Origin: Sphingomonas sp.
Lineage (GTDB): Bacteria > Pseudomonadota > Alphaproteobacteria > Sphingomonadales > Sphingomonadaceae
Reading direction: 5' to 3'
Length of the DNA stretch: 64,000 nucleotides
Assembly (NCBI RefSeq): GCF_019635515.1
Contig: NZ_JAHBZI010000001.1
Coordinates: 1-64,000, forward strand
The notes under the pieces are model-generated. The model was not told the origin of the DNA. It did not search any database and saw nothing but the letters and a program-made list of their open reading frames with translations. Each line of letters starts with the position of its first letter. Position 1 is the stretch's first letter. Position numbers and translations under genes: made by a program. Positions 8,498-17,672 of the stretch are shown one piece after another.

Positions 8498-8539
8498 GAG
8501 GTCCCCCTGTCCCGATAAGCGGCAGAAGCGTCGCGAGGT

Positions 8540-9676
8540 TTAGGTCGCGCGCGCCATTTTCTGCCCATGTTCGTCGAAAAGCGCGGTCTCGGGCACGTTG
8601 ACCGGCGGCAGGCTTCCGCCGGCTTGCTTGTTGACCCCGAAAACGAAGGCCAGGACGGTCGCGATCGCCTGATAAAGATCGTCGCGAACTTCCTGTCCCT
8701 CGCGGCTGGTAAAGTAGACGGCGCGGGCCAGGGCCGGGATCTCGAGCATCGGTACGTCCATCTCGGCGGCGAGCTCGCGGATCGCCAAGGCGGTCTGGCC
8801 ACGACCCTTGGCCACCACCACCGGCACCTGATCCTTGCCCGAATCGTAACGCAGCGCGACCGAGAAATGCGTCGGATTGGTGAGCACGACATGCGCCGAG
8901 GCCACCGATTTGCGGAAGCCGCCTTTCAAAATCTCGCGCTGGCGCTGGCGCTGCGCGCCCTTCAATTCCGGCGAGCCTTCGGTCTCCTTGTGCTCCTCCT
9001 TCACTTCCTGCTTGCTCATCCGGAGCTGCCGAAAATGACGGAACATCTGGATCGGCAGGTCGATGCCGGCGATGATCAGCAGACCGGCGGCCATCACGAA
9101 CATCAAGGTGATGAACTTGCTGCCGAGCGTGCCTACCGCGCCCTGGATATCGAGCGCCATCAGGCCGAGCGAACTGTGTGTCAGCGACATCAGCATCCAG
9201 CCGCCCATGCTGCCGAGCAGCACGGCCTTGAGAAGCGACTTGCCGAGCTCGATCCAGCCGGTCGGACCGAAAATCCGCTTGAAGCCCGAAGCGGGGTTGA
9301 TCCGCGAGGCCTTGGGCAGCAGCAACTTGTTATTCCAGCCGAACGAGCCGAGACCGGCCTGGCTGAGGATCGCGCCGGCGACCGCGATCGCGAACAGGCT
9401 GCCGATCGGCAGCAACAACTGCCAGCCGGCGACCTCCAGCGGGCGCCATGGCTCGAAATGCTCGACATCGCCGCGTCCGAACGAGAAGCTCGCGGTCATC
9501 ACGCCCTTGCACGCGGTCATCAGTCCGCCGCCGAAGAAAGCCATCCACACACAGCCGAGCAGGATCACCAGCGCGGTACCGAAATCCTTGGATTTTAGAA
9601 GCTGGCCTTCCTCTACCGCCTTGCGCTTGCGCTTGGGTGTTGGTGCTTCTGTCTTTTCGCCGAACGACTCCGCCAT
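8540..9676 (-). CDS. flhB: flagellar export apparatus switch protein FlhB
   Basis: The 378-residue inner-membrane protein gates and switches substrate specificity of the flagellar type III secretion system. The N-terminus EKTEAPTPKRKRKA is typical, four transmembrane segments follow (about residues 30-210), and the cytoplasmic part has the self-cleavage motif NPTH at residues 267-270. The ATG at 9676 overlaps the fliR stop (TGATG), so the longer open frame upstream is not used. Confidence 0.97.
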   Translation of the reverse strand: MAESFGEKTEAPTPKRKRKAVEEGQLLKSKDFGTALVILLGCVWMAFFGGGLMTACKGVMTASFSFGRGDVEHFEPWRPLEVAGWQLLLPIGSLFAIAVAGAILSQAGLGSFGWNNKLLLPKASRINPASGFKRIFGPTGWIELGKSLLKAVLLGSMGGWMLMSLTHSSLGLMALDIQGAVGTLGSKFITLMFVMAAGLLIIAGIDLPIQMFRHFRQLRMSKQEVKEEHKETEGSPELKGAQRQRQREILKGGFRKSVASAHVVLTNPTHFSVALRYDSGKDQVPVVVAKGRGQTALAIRELAAEMDVPMLEIPALARAVYFTSREGQEVRDDLYQAIATVLAFVFGVNKQAGGSLPPVNVPETALFDEHGQKMARAT

Positions 9677-10446
9677 CAGCCGAACACCAGGCTGGGGGCG
9701 CTGTCGAGCGCGGTACGGATGATCACCAGCAGGTAATCGCCCATCGCCGGCAATGCGAGGAGGATGGCGACGACGCCGACCGCGAGGGACGCGGGCAGGC
9801 CGATCGCGAACAGGTTGAGCGCGGGGGCGGCGCGGCTGAGCATGCCGACGACAACGTTGAGGCACAGCAGCAGGAAGCCGACCGGCAGCGCCAGCAGCAG
9901 CCCGGCGAGGAAGGCGTATCCGCCGAACATGGCGATGCCCATCAGCTTGTCGGGCGCGATCCACGCACCGGGCGGCATCGCCGCATAGCTGCGCACGATC
10001 AGGTCGACGAGGACGAGGTGTCCGTCGACGGCGAGGAACAGCAAGGTCAGCAGCAGCGACAGGAACTGGCCGAGCGCCGGGGTCGAGGTGCCGCTATTGG
10101 GATCGACGGCGTTGGCGAAGCCAAGCCCCATCGACATGCCGATCACTTCGGAGGCGATCATCGGCGCGGCGAAGGCGATCTGGAGGACGAAACCGATCGC
10201 CAGTCCGATCAGCGCCTCGCTGGCGATCATCAGGAAGGTGGAGAGCGCGAAGATCTCGGCCGGGGGGGTGATCTTCGCGGTGCTCAGGACAAGCACGCCG
10301 ATCGCGCCGGTCAGCGCGATGCGCGCCGGTAAGGGCACTGAAACCGCGCTGAAGATCGGCGCCGCGACAAAAGCCGCGCCGACGCGCACCATCGCGAACA
10401 ATAGCGCCCAGAGCTGCGGCTCGATCGAGAGGCCGAAGCCCATCAT
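9676..10446 (-). CDS. fliR: flagellar biosynthesis protein FliR
   Basis: The 256-residue integral membrane protein is one of the five export-gate components (FliPQR-FlhBA). It has about six hydrophobic helices, beginning WALLFAMVRVGAAFVAAPIF and including the conserved PLPARIALT loop. The gene sits between fliQ (three bases upstream) and flhB (overlapping), the usual order. Two adjacent Met codons are available at the start; I take the first. Confidence 0.95.
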   Translation of the reverse strand: MMGFGLSIEPQLWALLFAMVRVGAAFVAAPIFSAVSVPLPARIALTGAIGVLVLSTAKITPPAEIFALSTFLMIASEALIGLAIGFVLQIAFAAPMIASEVIGMSMGLGFANAVDPNSGTSTPALGQFLSLLLTLLFLAVDGHLVLVDLIVRSYAAMPPGAWIAPDKLMGIAMFGGYAFLAGLLLALPVGFLLLCLNVVVGMLSRAAPALNLFAIGLPASLAVGVVAILLALPAMGDYLLVIIRTALDSAPSLVFG

Positions 10447-10449
10447 CGC

Positions 10450-10719
10450 CTAGCGCACCAGGTCGGGAATGCGTTCGAAGATGCTCGTGGTGAAATCGCC
10501 GAGCAGCCCCAGGATCATGCCGCCGAAGATGACGATGCTGACGGCAACGACGATCAGCTTGGGCACGAAGGTGAGCGTCTGCTCCTGGATCGACGTGGCC
10601 GCCTGGACCATGCCGAGGATCAGGCCCGACAGCAAAGCCGGGATTAGGATCGGCGCCGAGGCGAGCGCGAGGATCCAGATGGCCTCGCGCGCGACGGTCA
10701 GGAAGTAATCGGCGTCCAT
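10450..10719 (-). CDS. fliQ: flagellar biosynthesis protein FliQ
   Basis: The 89-residue protein has two hydrophobic helices separated by the conserved QAATSIQEQTLTFVPKL segment that typifies FliQ. It assembles with FliP and FliR into the helical export gate above the membrane. Length agrees with the family (89). It is six bases from fliP and three from fliR in the same run. Confidence 0.96.
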   Translation of the reverse strand: MDADYFLTVAREAIWILALASAPILIPALLSGLILGMVQAATSIQEQTLTFVPKLIVVAVSIVIFGGMILGLLGDFTTSIFERIPDLVR

Positions 10720-10725
10720 CTTGCG

Positions 10726-11547
10726 CTAACTCGCGAAACTGGTGGCAAGCGACCCCATGGTCAGCGCCCAGCCATCCACCAGGACGAACAACAGCAGCTT
10801 GAAGGGCAGCGAGATGATCGTCGGCGACATCATCATCATGCCGAGCGACATGAGGACCGTGGCGACGACGAGGTCGATGACGATGAAGGGCAGGAAGATC
10901 AGGAAGCCGATCTGGAACGCGGTCTTGAGCTCGCTGGTGATGAACGCGGGCAGCAGCACCGAGAAGGGCACGTCGTTCGGTGAGGCGAAGGCCGGGGCCT
11001 TCGCCATATCGGCGAACATCTTCACGTCCTTGTTGCGGGTCTGTTTGATCATGAAGCCGTGCAGCGAATTGCCCGCGGTCGAGATCATCTGCGTCGCGTC
11101 GATCTGGCCGGCGGCATAGGGCTGGATCGCCTGGGTGTTCATCTGGCTGATCGTCGGCGCCATCACAAAGAAGCTGAGGAACAGCGACAGCCCGATCAGC
11201 ACCTGATTGGGCGGAGTCTGCTGGAGCCCCAATGCCTGGCGCAGCAGCGACAGCACGATGATGATCCGCGTGAAGCTGGTCATCATCAGCAGGATGCCGG
11301 GGAGCACCGTGAGGAGCCCCATGATGATCAGCACCTGCAGCGACAGGCTCAGGGGCGCATCACCGCCGCCAAGCTGGCCGAGCGCGCGGTCGAGCGCCTG
11401 GCCGGCGCCCGGCGCGGCGGGCGGCGTGACCGGTGCCGCACCCTGCGCGAACGCCGGGAAGGCGAACAGCACGAAGAAGGCGAGGATGCCGATGAACAGG
11501 GCCGCGCGACCGCCGACGGTACGCGGCGCGGAAACGAAGGCGCGCAT
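10726..11547 (-). CDS. fliP: flagellar biosynthesis protein FliP
   Basis: The 273-residue protein has a cleavable signal sequence (AALFIGILAFFVLFAFPAFA) as FliP usually does, then the PGILLMMTSFTRIIIVLSLL segment and the QTPPNQVLIGLSLFL motif of the family, and four transmembrane helices in all. Five FliP subunits form the core of the flagellar export gate. I take the ATG at 11547, which overlaps the fliO stop (TGATG), rather than the upstream in-frame Met, because it directly precedes the signal sequence. Confidence 0.96.
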   Translation of the reverse strand: MRAFVSAPRTVGGRAALFIGILAFFVLFAFPAFAQGAAPVTPPAAPGAGQALDRALGQLGGGDAPLSLSLQVLIIMGLLTVLPGILLMMTSFTRIIIVLSLLRQALGLQQTPPNQVLIGLSLFLSFFVMAPTISQMNTQAIQPYAAGQIDATQMISTAGNSLHGFMIKQTRNKDVKMFADMAKAPAFASPNDVPFSVLLPAFITSELKTAFQIGFLIFLPFIVIDLVVATVLMSLGMMMMSPTIISLPFKLLLFVLVDGWALTMGSLATSFAS

Positions 11548-11801
11548 CAGCCCGCCTTCTTGTCGACGAGCGTGACGCCGGTGCGGCTGACCGAGCAAAG
11601 CAGCTTCTGCCCCTCGAACTCGATTACCGCGAGGCGCAGGCCAGGGGCGAGCATCATCGTCTCGGTGACCTGCACCATCCGCGTGCCCTGGTTCTTGGGT
11701 AGCCGCGCTTCGAGCTTACGCCAGGCATAGAGGCAGCCGATCAGCAGCCCGCAGACGAGCGGGAGCAGGATCACCAGCTTGAGGATGTACGACCACATCA
11801 T
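11547..11801 (-). CDS. fliO: flagellar assembly protein FliO
   Basis: A short 84-residue protein with one N-terminal transmembrane helix (ILKLVILLPLVCGLLIGCLY) and a small cytoplasmic beta domain (MVQVTETMMLAPGLRLAVIE) like the FliO/YscJ-neighbour family. FliO helps assemble the FliP-FliR core. It lies between fliN and fliP as expected and is only three bases from fliN. Confidence 0.85.
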   Translation of the reverse strand: MMWSYILKLVILLPLVCGLLIGCLYAWRKLEARLPKNQGTRMVQVTETMMLAPGLRLAVIEFEGQKLLCSVSRTGVTLVDKKAG

Positions 11802-11803
11802 GG

Positions 11804-12100
11804 CTATTTGGCCGCGCGCTTCTCGGGGCTGACCAGTTCGGTCATCCGCACGCCGAACTTCTCGCCGACGGTGACGACTTCGCCGCGCCCGATCAGCGTG
11901 CCGTTGACGAACACGTCGAGCAGCTCATTGGCTTCGCGGTCGAGCTCGATCACCGAGGATTCGCCGAGCGCGAGCAGCTCGCGCAGGGTGAGCTGGGTCG
12001 ATCCGATTTCCACGGTCAGCTTGACGTCCACGTCCTGCAGCAGGTGAAAATTGGTCGTCACCGCTGCCTCGACGGGAAAGCTCCCGGTCATGTCGTTCAT
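11804..12100 (-). CDS. fliN: flagellar motor switch protein FliN
   Basis: The 98-residue protein consists almost entirely of the SpoA (surface presentation of antigens) domain: DVDVKLTVEIGSTQLTLREL, LGESSVIELDREANELLDVF and the VNGTLIGRGEVV end. FliN builds the bottom of the C-ring and docks FliH. The N-terminal extension seen in enteric FliN is almost absent (about 22 residues). The ATG at 12100 overlaps the end of fliM, so the longer open frame is ignored. Confidence 0.94.
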   Translation of the reverse strand: MNDMTGSFPVEAAVTTNFHLLQDVDVKLTVEIGSTQLTLRELLALGESSVIELDREANELLDVFVNGTLIGRGEVVTVGEKFGVRMTELVSPEKRAAK

Positions 12101-13044
12101 CGGAAATCCTCTGGATTGATCGGTTCGAGCGAAGAAAGGCGGACCGCGGCGCGGCCGTTGGAAGTGCCGACCTGGCCGGTGCCGAGGCGGCGATGCGCCA
12201 CCATCACCGGCACTTCGGTGCCGAAATCGACGGGAATGATGTCGCCGGCCTTCAATTCCATCAGCCGGGCGAGCGAGATGTTCGGCTCGCACAGCACCGA
12301 GCGGACCGGCAGCGACACACTCATCACCGCGCGGGTCAGGCCCGAGCGCCATGCCGGCTCGACCTCCTCCGGCTTGTCATGGACCTTGACCATCAGCGAC
12401 GCGGTGTGCGGCTTGAGCGCCGAAACCGGGTAGAGGATGTCGATAAGGCAGGGCTTGTGCTCGCCTTCGGCGATACCGAAGCGGGTGACGACCACCGGAT
12501 CGTCGCCGCCCATCTCGAACGGCAGCGCGAGATTGGCGCTGCCCTCGGCACGGAATGCGATGCGGGCAAGGGGTTCCCAGGCGGTATCGAGCGGGGCGAC
12601 GAGCGTCTGGGCGATGCGTGCGACCAAGGCTTCGGCCGCGGGCGTGAATTCGGTGGGCAGCGGGTGCGGCGCTTCGCCGTCGCCGCCAAAGAACGCGTCG
12701 AGCATTTCGAGCACGAACTGGCCGTCGAGCACGATCTGCGCGCGCTGGCGGGCGCCACCGATGGTGAGCGGCGCCCATGCGGCGAGAGCGCCCCCGCGCT
12801 CCGCCTTGTAGTCCGCGTAACGTTGCACGGAGAGCGGCTCCGCCCAGGCCCGAAGGTCCTTGCGGAGCATGTCTTCAAAGACCGGCTTCAGTCCCTTCGC
12901 CAGCCGCGCGCTGAGATGCTGCAGCGTGACGAGGTCGCCGAACGGATTCGGGTTAACGCTGCCCAAAGCCGGCGCGTGTTCCGCGCTGGCCCTGGGGCGC
13001 TCCCGCCGCTCGGCGGCCGCAATCTCTGAAGAGGCGTTAACCAT
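12097..13044 (-). CDS. fliM: flagellar motor switch protein FliM, without the usual N-terminal CheY-binding motif
   Basis: The 315-residue protein has the CheC-like middle domain, including the FliG-contacting FFGGDGE loop near residue 110, and a C-terminal SpoA domain (ISLARLMELKAGDIIPVDFG). It forms the C-ring wall with FliG and FliN. The conserved LSQxEIDALL peptide that binds phospho-CheY at the extreme N-terminus of most FliM proteins is missing; instead the first 30 residues are Glu/Arg/Ala-rich and look disordered. The ends overlap or abut fliL and fliN. Confidence 0.93.
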   Translation of the reverse strand: MVNASSEIAAAERRERPRASAEHAPALGSVNPNPFGDLVTLQHLSARLAKGLKPVFEDMLRKDLRAWAEPLSVQRYADYKAERGGALAAWAPLTIGGARQRAQIVLDGQFVLEMLDAFFGGDGEAPHPLPTEFTPAAEALVARIAQTLVAPLDTAWEPLARIAFRAEGSANLALPFEMGGDDPVVVTRFGIAEGEHKPCLIDILYPVSALKPHTASLMVKVHDKPEEVEPAWRSGLTRAVMSVSLPVRSVLCEPNISLARLMELKAGDIIPVDFGTEVPVMVAHRRLGTGQVGTSNGRAAVRLSSLEPINPEDFR

Positions 13045-13047
13045 GCC

Positions 13048-13683
13048 TCACTGAACAATGAAATTGGTAAAGTAAACGTTACTGACGCCGCCAAAGCCTT
13101 CCTTTTCCTTGAGGACGGCGTTGATCGATTTGGCCAGTCGCTCCTGCATTCCCTTCTTGCCCTGAGCGGTGAACACCTCGTCCTCGGTAGTTTCCCCAAG
13201 GGTCATCAGGATCGCCGAACGAATCGCGATTTCATGGGTCTTGATGTTCTCCAGAACCTTGTCGTCATACGGGGTCGAGATCGCGATTCCGACCTGGATG
13301 AAGTGGACGCTGTCCTGGAGGTTGGAGGTGAACTCCTTTTCCAGCGGATAGTAGCTGGAGGCATATTTGTCGCCGCCTTCGCCCTTGGGCGTCGGCTGTC
13401 CGCCATGCCCCGCAGCCGCGCCTTCTTCGCCGCCGCCATGCTCGCCGCCACCGGCGCCGGCCTTTTTCTCTTCGCTCTTGGGCACGAGCCTGGGCTCGTC
13501 CGACTTGGCCTCCTCATGTGCGCCGCCGGCCATGTTGAGCCAGCCCATCGCATAGGCCGCGCCACCGCCGCCGCCCGCGAGCAGCACCGGCAGGCCGATG
13601 AAGAGGAGCAGCTTGCCCTTCTTCTTTTTCTTCTTGGGCTCGGTGGTGGCGCCGTCGTCGATATCTTCCATCATGGTCTCCAT
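13048..13683 (-). CDS. fliL: flagellar basal body-associated protein FliL
   Basis: The 211-residue protein has a Lys-rich cytoplasmic start, one transmembrane helix (LLLFIGLPVLLAGGGGGAAY) and a C-terminal periplasmic FliL domain (YYPLEKEFTSNLQDSVHFIQ onwards) that rings the stator plug. Between them is a Gly/Glu/Lys-rich linker of about 50 residues (residues 55-105), longer than in most relatives. It precedes fliM by three bases. Met1, Met4 and Met5 are alternative starts. Confidence 0.92.
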   Translation of the reverse strand: METMMEDIDDGATTEPKKKKKKGKLLLFIGLPVLLAGGGGGAAYAMGWLNMAGGAHEEAKSDEPRLVPKSEEKKAGAGGGEHGGGEEGAAAGHGGQPTPKGEGGDKYASSYYPLEKEFTSNLQDSVHFIQVGIAISTPYDDKVLENIKTHEIAIRSAILMTLGETTEDEVFTAQGKKGMQERLAKSINAVLKEKEGFGGVSNVYFTNFIVQ

Positions 13684-13688
13684 GCGTC

Positions 13689-15176
13689 TCAGGCGACGCG
13701 TTCATCGGTTTGGGTGAATTGGTCCGCGGCAGCGCGGGCGCTGGCGGGAGCCGAAGGGTTCTGGGGGCGTGGTGCGTCGTTGTGGCGCTGGCCCGATTGG
13801 GCGCCGGTGCCCTGTTGCTCGACGCTGGTCTGGCCGAGGCGGATGCCGCGGGCCTCGGCGAGTTCGTTCAGGCGCGGCTGGGCGTCGGTCAGGATTTGGC
13901 GGGCCGCTTGGGTCTCGGCTGAGAAATGGACATGGACGCGGTCACCGTCCTGCCGCACCGAGATGTCGACCTTGCCGAGCGCGTCGGGCATCAGGCTGAT
14001 CCGGGTTTCCTTGACCGGCGCGGAATCGCGCATCGCCTCGATCATCTCGACCATCTTGCCGGTCCATTCGTGGCGGCGCATATCGAGCGTGCCCTGCTGG
14101 GCGTCGGGCGTGGCGGTCACTTGCTGGGGCAGCGCGGAGCTCGGCGTGGCGATGCCGGTCACCGCAGGCTGATCGGTCTCGGCCAGGCTGTGCCGCGCCG
14201 GTGCGAAGGCGGCCGGCTGCGCGATGGCCTGCGCAGACGCCTGGGCGATCAGCGACGCCACCGTCAGCGGCTGCGCCGGCTCGACCGTCGGCGCGCGAAG
14301 CGGTTGCGGCGCCGGCGTGGAAACCTGCACACCCGGTGTGGATGCTTCGATAGTGACCGGCGCCTCCTGGCGAACCGGGACCGGGGCTTCGGTGCGCTGT
14401 GCCGGTTGTGCTGCTATCGGCGCGGCGACAGCGAGGGGGGCGGCCGGTGGCGAGACGATGGGCGTTGCGGTCGGAACGGGCGACGATGCCGGTGCGGCGC
14501 TGGCGGGAGCCGCAAGCGGGGCGGTCGCAGCGGGCGCTTCAGCGGCATCGAGCGGTACCGAAACGCGCGGCGCGGTGACGACCGGTCGTTCGGCGAGACG
14601 CAGCGGCAGTTGTGGAGTCGAGGGCGTCGCGCTGGCCGTTGCCGGTTCGGCTTCGGTTTCAGCGACGGGCTGTGCGATTTCGGCGCGCTTGGGCTGTGCG
14701 ACCGGCGCTTCCGGCAGCACCGTTTCGGGTGGAATGATGTCAGCCTCGCGCCTGTCGGCGACGATCGCCTTGGTGGCGATCACCGGCGCGGCGACGGGTG
14801 CCGTATCGGCCACCGGCGGGGCAGGGAGCGCGAACCACGCGAAGGGCAGGTCCTCGCTGGCCGGGGCGTCGTCATCGGCGTCGCAATGTTGCTCGGGCGC
14901 TTCCTCGTCGCCCGACAGATCGAGTCCGATTTCCGGCAATTCCTTGCCGGGCTCGGCAGCGATCTGCCGCCCCGCAACGGGCGCGTCGGGCACCGGCGTT
15001 TCGCCCGGCAATGCCGCCGGCGCCGCACCGGGCACCAGCAGCGAGCCCAATGCGAGCGCGAAATTGCTCGTTCCGCTCTGGGCGGCGAGCAGCGCGGGAC
15101 GCGCTGGCCCGGCAGTGACGGTAGGAAGCGATGCGGCAATCTGGAGCAAGGAAGTTTCCCGTGAGAATGGTCTCAC
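13689..15176 (-). CDS. fliK: flagellar hook-length control protein FliK
   Basis: The 495-residue protein is Ala/Pro/Val-rich and low-complexity over the first 340 residues, as expected for the extended ruler part of FliK. The C-terminal Flg_hook domain lies at about residues 360-455 (EWTGKMVEMIEAMRDSA, then ISLMPDALGKVDISVRQDGD), the part that signals FlhB to switch from hook to filament export. Gene order fliJ-fliK-fliL supports the call. The exact start is uncertain because the N-terminal part is not conserved. Confidence 0.9.
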   Translation of the reverse strand: MRPFSRETSLLQIAASLPTVTAGPARPALLAAQSGTSNFALALGSLLVPGAAPAALPGETPVPDAPVAGRQIAAEPGKELPEIGLDLSGDEEAPEQHCDADDDAPASEDLPFAWFALPAPPVADTAPVAAPVIATKAIVADRREADIIPPETVLPEAPVAQPKRAEIAQPVAETEAEPATASATPSTPQLPLRLAERPVVTAPRVSVPLDAAEAPAATAPLAAPASAAPASSPVPTATPIVSPPAAPLAVAAPIAAQPAQRTEAPVPVRQEAPVTIEASTPGVQVSTPAPQPLRAPTVEPAQPLTVASLIAQASAQAIAQPAAFAPARHSLAETDQPAVTGIATPSSALPQQVTATPDAQQGTLDMRRHEWTGKMVEMIEAMRDSAPVKETRISLMPDALGKVDISVRQDGDRVHVHFSAETQAARQILTDAQPRLNELAEARGIRLGQTSVEQQGTGAQSGQRHNDAPRPQNPSAPASARAAADQFTQTDERVA

Positions 15177-15183
15177 GCGTGGA

Positions 15184-15609
15184 TCAGCAAATATCGTGCC
15201 GTTTTCTGCCAGCCGGTGGCAATTCCTCGAGCGCGCGCAGCGTCTTTAGCGTGGTTTCGGCGTGTTCGCGGGCGATCAGCTTCTCGATCGCGCTCTGGTC
15301 GCGGCGGGCTTCGCGGGTCGCGGCGCGGGCCGATTCCAGTCCCTGCTCGGCGACCTCGACGCGCCGCGCCGCGGCTTGTGCCGACTGATGCAGGCGGTCG
15401 CGATAATGCGCGGCGGCGATCAGCGACGAGGCGAAGCCTTCACCGCTTTTCACCGGTGCGATATTGTCGGCAAGGCTGGCGATGCGCGCGCGCAGCTGTG
15501 CTTCCTGGCTGACCCGGGCCTGTGCGCGAACTTCCTCGGCGCGGACCTGATCGAGCTGCAATGTGCGGACGCGGTGCAGCCGTGCCAGCTTCTTGGCGGA
15601 CCTAGGCAT
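15184..15609 (-). CDS. fliJ: flagellar export protein FliJ
   Basis: The 141-residue protein is almost entirely a charged coiled coil, Arg/Ala/Glu-rich (QVRAEEVRAQARVSQEAQLR and EKLIAREHAETTLKTLRALE), which matches the antiparallel coiled-coil stalk FliJ that sits in the FliI hexamer. Sequence identity in this family is low, so the call rests on the fold pattern, length and the position between fliI and fliK. Confidence 0.82.
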   Translation of the reverse strand: MPRSAKKLARLHRVRTLQLDQVRAEEVRAQARVSQEAQLRARIASLADNIAPVKSGEGFASSLIAAAHYRDRLHQSAQAAARRVEVAEQGLESARAATREARRDQSAIEKLIAREHAETTLKTLRALEELPPAGRKRHDIC

Positions 15610-15632
15610 TTTTGATGCTCAGGATCGAAAGA

Positions 15633-16961
15633 TCACGCATCACCGAACACGCCGGTCAGCTCGGCTACGGCATCGCTCAGGCTCACGACTTCGTCGGCGC
15701 CCTGCTTGATATATTCCATCACCGCCGGGTGGCAGGCGATCGCCGCGTCGATCTCGGGATCGGCGCCGGGGCGATAGGCGCCCATCAGCACCAGATCGCG
15801 ATTTTCCTCATAGGTGGCGAGATGCCGGCGCAGCACGCGCGCGGCCTGGATATGATCCTTGTCGGCGATATCGGTCATCACCCGGCTGACCGAGGGCCCG
15901 AGGTCGATCGCCGGATAGACGCCGCGTTCGGCGAGCGCGCGGCTCAGCACGATATGGCCGTCGAGGATCGAGCGCGCCGAATCGACGACAGGATCGTTGC
16001 CGTCGTCGCCATCGGCAAGAACCGTGTAGATCGCGGTGATCGAGCCCCCTGACGAAACGCAGGTGCCCGCGCGCTCGATCAGGCTCGGCAGCATCGCGAT
16101 CGCCGAGGGCGGATAGCCGCGCGCCGAGGCCGGTTCGCCCAGCGCCAGGCCGATCTCGCGGCCGGCATGGGCAACGCGGGTGAGCGAATCCATGATGAGG
16201 AGGACCTTCTTGCCCTCGGCGCGGAAGCTCTCGGCAATGGCGGTGGCGCGCAGCGCGCCGCGGATGCGCAGCACCGGCGAATGATTGGCGGGGACGGCGA
16301 CGACGACCGAGCGCGCCCGCGCTTCGCCGGCGACCTTGGTCTCGAGGAAGTCGGCGACTTCGCGCGAGCGCTCGCCGATCAGCCCGATCACCACGACATC
16401 GGCTTCGGCGGCGCGGACCATCATCCCGAGCAATACCGATTTGCCGACGCCCGATCCGGCCATGATGCCGACGCGCTGGCCCTGGCCGATGGTGAGCAGT
16501 CCGTTGATGGCGCGCACGCCGACGTCGAGCGGCCGGAGAACCCGTCCGCGATCCAGTGGCGACTGGAGCTTGCCGGCGAGCGGCCATTTGCCGGCGCCGC
16601 GAATCGGGCCGAGCCCGTCGATCGGCTTGCCGGCGCCATCGACCACGCGGCCGAGCAGCGCCGCGCCGACCTCGGCCTCGCCGGGAGGGCCGATCGGGCG
16701 CACCGGCGCGTTGGGAAGCAAGGCAGCGGGGCCGCCCAGATTCATCATCAGCGTCTTGCCGCCGCGAAAGCCGATCACTTCGGCCTCTACCCGGTCGGCG
16801 CCATTACCGATCGCGCAGACGGTGCCGACCGGCAGCGACAGGCCGACGGCCTCCATCAGCAAGCCGTCATATGATGACAGCCGGCCCGAGACGCGCGGCT
16901 TGGCGGCGAAATCGCCGCAGACCAGCCCGTCGATATAATCTTCGGTGAAGCGGTTCAGCAT
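15633..16961 (-). CDS. fliI: flagellum-specific ATPase FliI
   Basis: The 442-residue ATPase powers release and unfolding of export substrates at the flagellar secretion gate. Walker A is GSGVGKS at residues 169-175, Walker B is in KVLLIMDSLTRVAHAGREIG, and the GYPPSAIAMLPSLIERAG segment is characteristic of FliI/YscN relatives of F1-beta. Length fits the family. It follows fliH by nine bases and precedes fliJ by 23. Confidence 0.97.
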   Translation of the reverse strand: MLNRFTEDYIDGLVCGDFAAKPRVSGRLSSYDGLLMEAVGLSLPVGTVCAIGNGADRVEAEVIGFRGGKTLMMNLGGPAALLPNAPVRPIGPPGEAEVGAALLGRVVDGAGKPIDGLGPIRGAGKWPLAGKLQSPLDRGRVLRPLDVGVRAINGLLTIGQGQRVGIMAGSGVGKSVLLGMMVRAAEADVVVIGLIGERSREVADFLETKVAGEARARSVVVAVPANHSPVLRIRGALRATAIAESFRAEGKKVLLIMDSLTRVAHAGREIGLALGEPASARGYPPSAIAMLPSLIERAGTCVSSGGSITAIYTVLADGDDGNDPVVDSARSILDGHIVLSRALAERGVYPAIDLGPSVSRVMTDIADKDHIQAARVLRRHLATYEENRDLVLMGAYRPGADPEIDAAIACHPAVMEYIKQGADEVVSLSDAVAELTGVFGDA

Positions 16962-16970
16962 GAGTCTTTT

Positions 16971-17672
16971 TCAGAGAGCCGGCGGAATCGGCACGCGGTC
17001 GATCGCGGCGGCGAGCTGTTCCAGCCACAGATCGGGGCCATCCTCGACGATCGTCGAGGCGCTCTCGATGACGAATCCGCCGCGCTGGACATGGGGGTCG
17101 CCGACCGCGAAGACATTGGCGGGCAGCTTGCCCTTGAGCAGCTCGACATCGTCGTAGTGGACCCGCAGCAGCGCCGATTCGGCATTGTCGGCGAGAAGAT
17201 CGACGGCGGCGGTAATTCGTTCGGCCAGCACATCCGGCGCGATGCCGACTTCGCCGACCATCCTGGTGACGAGGTGAAGCACGGTCTGCCGCAGATGCGC
17301 GGCCATGCGTTCGCGATCGAAATGCGCGCCTTTCGAAAGCGCGGTCGAGACCTGGTCGAGCAAGGCGGCTTCACGGCCCTGCGCGGCATCGAGCTCTTCG
17401 AGCATCGCGGCACGGCCCTCGGCAACGCCGGCGGCGTGCGCGGCGGCGATCGGATCCTCCCAATGCGCTTCCTGGCCATGCCCGTTATTCTCGACGGGCG
17501 AGAAATGACGCGGTTGAGCGGGACCGTCGCCGGCGCGGCGGCGGCGACCGATCTGCTCGACTTCGGACGCGGCGAAACTGGCGGGCTCGCCGAAAGCGCG
17601 CTGGAGCACGGTCTCGGCGACGCGGACATGGCCGGCAAGGCCCGGCATGAAGGCGCGGGCGGGGTCAGACAT
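16971..17672 (-). CDS. fliH: flagellar assembly protein FliH
   Basis: The 233-residue protein has a poorly conserved N-terminus, a helical Ala/Glu-rich middle (AAAHAAGVAEGRAAMLEELD, with GxxxG-like spacing) and a C-terminal domain (about residues 130-230) resembling the V/F-ATPase stator subunits. FliH dimers hold FliI back and tether it to FliN. The ATG at 17672 lies inside the end of fliG (eight-base overlap), so I reject the longer frame. Confidence 0.85.
   Translation of the reverse strand: MSDPARAFMPGLAGHVRVAETVLQRAFGEPASFAASEVEQIGRRRRAGDGPAQPRHFSPVENNGHGQEAHWEDPIAAAHAAGVAEGRAAMLEELDAAQGREAALLDQVSTALSKGAHFDRERMAAHLRQTVLHLVTRMVGEVGIAPDVLAERITAAVDLLADNAESALLRVHYDDVELLKGKLPANVFAVGDPHVQRGGFVIESASTIVEDGPDLWLEQLAAAIDRVPIPPAL

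Noticed and set aside
8567..9598. A 343-codon open frame on the plus strand opposite flhB
   Set aside because: The residues are the low-complexity Asp/His/Arg/Gln mix typical of antisense frames; flhB is clear and has the NPTH motif.
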